In this document: piece after piece, positions 4,433 through 6,307 of the stretch
How positions within the stretch are numbered: position 1 is the first letter of the stretch
Layout: each line of letters opens with the position of its first letter
Assembly (NCBI GenBank): GCA_021734725.1
Contig: JAIPIM010000239.1
Span: forward strand, 1 to 6,307
DNA length: 6,307 nt
Source of the DNA: Minisyncoccota bacterium
GTDB lineage: Bacteria; Verrucomicrobiota; Lentisphaeria; Oligosphaerales; MVZH01
Direction of reading: 5' to 3'
Notes under the pieces: generated by a model
Databases searched by the model: none
What the model saw: the letters and a program-made list of their open reading frames with translations, nothing else
Told to the model about the DNA's origin: nothing
Position numbers and translations under genes: made by a program

Positions 4433-6307
4433 ATGAAATCAGCAGCTTACAACGCTTTCACCGTCACCCTGTGCGTGTTATACCTGTCCGTCATCGCCTG
4501 CCCGATAACTCACGCCGATCGCGCCAAACCGGCGGCATTCAAAGATCCAGCGCGTGAATTGTGGATGACGGGATACCTGAAAATGCAGGCGGCGGACAAG
4601 GCGGAAAAGGCAGGGAATCCCGTGCTCGCGCTGGAACGTTACGAAGAAGCACACAACGTCTTCCTGGAGGTGTGCAATAAATATCCTGACTGGAATGCTT
4701 CTCTGCTCTCGTACCGCGCCCAGTACTGTAAGGAAAAAATCGGCGGCCTGCGCGAAACAGTAGCGGCTCAACAGGAAACATTGAGCAAGGAGTCGCTGGT
4801 AACACTAACGCGCCGGCAAACAGCACACATACAGGAGCTCGAGACCACGATCGGGGACCTCGAACGCCGCCTGGAACTCACCGCGACGTCACTGGAACGC
4901 GCCCGCCGTGAAGCCGCACGCAATGCCTCCGCTCGCGAGCGCGTGGATGAACTCGTGGCCGATAACAGCCGCCTGTCAACACGGGCGGAAACGATGCAAG
5001 GACATATACGTGAACTCCAGCAGCAAGTGGCAAAGCTCAAAGAAAACGCCGGCCTCCAAGAGGTCGCACAAGAGTTGCGCAATGAACTGGACGTGACGGC
5101 CGCTCGACAACAGGAACTCGAAAGTGCCGCCAAAACCTATCGCGAGAATATGGAAAACCTCCGTGCAAACCTCAAGAAAGTGTCCGTCGAACGAGTGCAG
5201 CTGAAACGCGATAATGAAGTGCTGAAAGAACTGTTCGACCGAGCCAAAGAACGCATTGCAACTTTCGAAGACGATACAGATACTCTCGAACAGCAGCTCG
5301 CAACAACACGCAGTGAAGCCAGAAAAGCATCCACCGCACTCGCCGTGGAAACGAAAAAACGGGAGAACCTGCAGGAACAGCTGGCAACCATCGCAAAAGA
5401 ACTGCGGGAGGCCCGTGGATTCCGAGATAAGTATTTCGCGACACAGGGGCAAACGGACAAACAGGAAGATGCACGGACGGTGGAAACTGTGAAAGCACTC
5501 ACAAAACTCCTGCAGGAAAAGGAAAAACACGTTCAGGAACTGAAAGATCTGACGCAAAACTTGACCGCCGACGTGCAAACACAGAAACAAGCGCTTGAGC
5601 AAAAACAGCAGGAACTCGTCGAACAGAACCGCTTGGTTGCACAGCATAAGCAAGGCTTGAGGCGCTTGGAAAAACAGAACGCCGCCCTCCTGGACCGGCT
5701 CGGTCAAGAGGAAAGCGGACGCTCCAGAACGAAAGAATCCAGCGAGACACTGCGCAATGAGTACGAAAAATTGGAAGACCGGACTGCAGGACTGGAAAAG
5801 GAAAACTTGCGGCTTACAGAAAAAAACAAGGCGCAGTTGACGTTGCTGCGCCAACAGGAAAAACAATTGAAAAACCTGCGACGCGAACAGGCGCAGATGA
5901 AGTTCACACAAGGAACGAGCGAGCAAGACAGCCCCGTTACTGCACTCAAAGAAGAACTTCAGAGAACCGAACAGAGCCTGAAGGAGGCCCTGACGTTCAA
6001 AGAATACGCACAGCAGAAAATCAGTGACCTGGAAAAACAACTTGCCAGCGCAAAAAGCAAGAAACCCGCCGGCATGGACTCCCACCTCCCGCAAGACTTG
6101 AAGCAAGTACAACGCGAACTTGAGGAGAAACAGGCACACATCGAACGGCTGGAAAAAGCCCTCGCCCAACAAACGGCGACCCCGGATGACCAGACACCGC
6201 CTCCCGCAATAACACAAAACGGCAAGACGCCCAAACCTTCGGAAAGAGATAAGGAACTGGTTATAGCCGGATTGCTGGAGAAAGCCGTGGCTGCCGAGAA
6301 AAGCGGT
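4433..6307 (+). CDS. Exported TPR-like/coiled-coil protein (partial, 3' end beyond the right edge)
   Basis: The frame is open from the ATG at 4433 to the last base, 625 codons with no stop. GAGGA at 4421-4425 sits 7 nt before the ATG. Residues 1-28 form an export signal with a hydrophobic core (A8-C23): either signal peptidase I cleavage after THA (26-28), or a lipoprotein signal, since V-I-A-C (20-23) fits the lipobox. Residues 42-103 look like a TPR-type helical hairpin (AEKAGNPVLALERYEEA at 57-73, then CNKYPDWNASLLSYR). Residues about 104-582 are almost entirely Glu, Gln, Lys, Arg, Leu and Ala with no hydrophobic segment, as in a long alpha-helical coiled coil; residues 541-553 form a short break. 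A Pro/Thr linker (583-603) is followed by ELVIAGLLEKAVAAEKSG (608-625), which resembles the start of another TPR helix. It is probably periplasmic or anchored to a membrane as an elongated scaffold. I do not recognise a named family. Confidence 0.85.
   Translation, partial: MKSAAYNAFTVTLCVLYLSVIACPITHADRAKPAAFKDPARELWMTGYLKMQAADKAEKAGNPVLALERYEEAHNVFLEVCNKYPDWNASLLSYRAQYCKEKIGGLRETVAAQQETLSKESLVTLTRRQTAHIQELETTIGDLERRLELTATSLERARREAARNASARERVDELVADNSRLSTRAETMQGHIRELQQQVAKLKENAGLQEVAQELRNELDVTAARQQELESAAKTYRENMENLRANLKKVSVERVQLKRDNEVLKELFDRAKERIATFEDDTDTLEQQLATTRSEARKASTALAVETKKRENLQEQLATIAKELREARGFRDKYFATQGQTDKQEDARTVETVKALTKLLQEKEKHVQELKDLTQNLTADVQTQKQALEQKQQELVEQNRLVAQHKQGLRRLEKQNAALLDRLGQEESGRSRTKESSETLRNEYEKLEDRTAGLEKENLRLTEKNKAQLTLLRQQEKQLKNLRREQAQMKFTQGTSEQDSPVTALKEELQRTEQSLKEALTFKEYAQQKISDLEKQLASAKSKKPAGMDSHLPQDLKQVQRELEEKQAHIERLEKALAQQTATPDDQTPPPAITQNGKTPKPSERDKELVIAGLLEKAVAAEKSG

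Noticed and set aside
4976..6217. 413-codon open frame on the minus strand, rich in Phe, Leu and Cys
   Set aside because: It is the antisense image of the coiled-coil gene: Lys, Glu and Gln codons read backwards as Phe, Leu and Cys. The plus-strand frame is open over the whole region with a signal peptide and ribosome site, and the minus product resembles nothing sensible.
1..6307. Mobile element, CRISPR array, toxin-antitoxin or defence system
   Set aside because: No transposase, integrase, direct-repeat array, or nuclease/toxin motifs are visible in any frame. The genes are metabolic or envelope-related.

Overview
The window most likely comes from a Gram-negative bacterium of the PVC superphylum, possibly Kiritimatiellota or Lentisphaerota. 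The clearest clue is the gene fragment at the left edge: a pseudopilin-type N-terminus (FTLIELLVVIAIIAIL, then LLPAL and a C-x-N-N-L-R-Q box) of the kind these phyla carry in many copies. The long secreted coiled-coil protein at the right edge is compatible with this. The placement is an inference from protein style, not from a marker gene.

Layout. (1) 1-252, minus strand: N-terminal 84 codons of a pseudopilin-like protein that runs off the left edge. It is preceded by a good sigma70-type promoter and a small inverted repeat (253-441). (2) 442-4225, minus strand: a tightly packed four-gene operon, read as pyrE (orotate phosphoribosyltransferase), an iron-sulfur class I fumarase alpha subunit, glmM (phosphoglucosamine mutase), and a left-handed beta-helix acetyltransferase resembling the C-terminal half of GlmU. 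The gaps are 13 nt, 1 nt and a 4-nt ATGA overlap, so co-transcription and translational coupling are likely. (3) 4226-4432: a divergent intergenic region. (4) 4433-6307, plus strand: a 625-codon reading frame with no stop in the window. It encodes an exported protein with a TPR-like head, about 480 residues of coiled coil, a proline-rich linker, and the start of a further helical region.

How the genes fit together. GlmM makes glucosamine-1-phosphate, and the beta-helix protein beside it keeps the GlmU-type acetyltransferase residues, so the pair could convert GlcN-6-P to GlcNAc-1-P for peptidoglycan and LPS. The nucleotidyltransferase half is reduced to about 130 residues without the glycine-rich nucleotide loop, so the final uridylyl step would need another protein. 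The fumarase alpha subunit has all three cluster cysteines but no beta subunit beside it. pyrE adds a pyrimidine nucleotide step. I saw no mobile element, CRISPR array, RNA gene or defence system.
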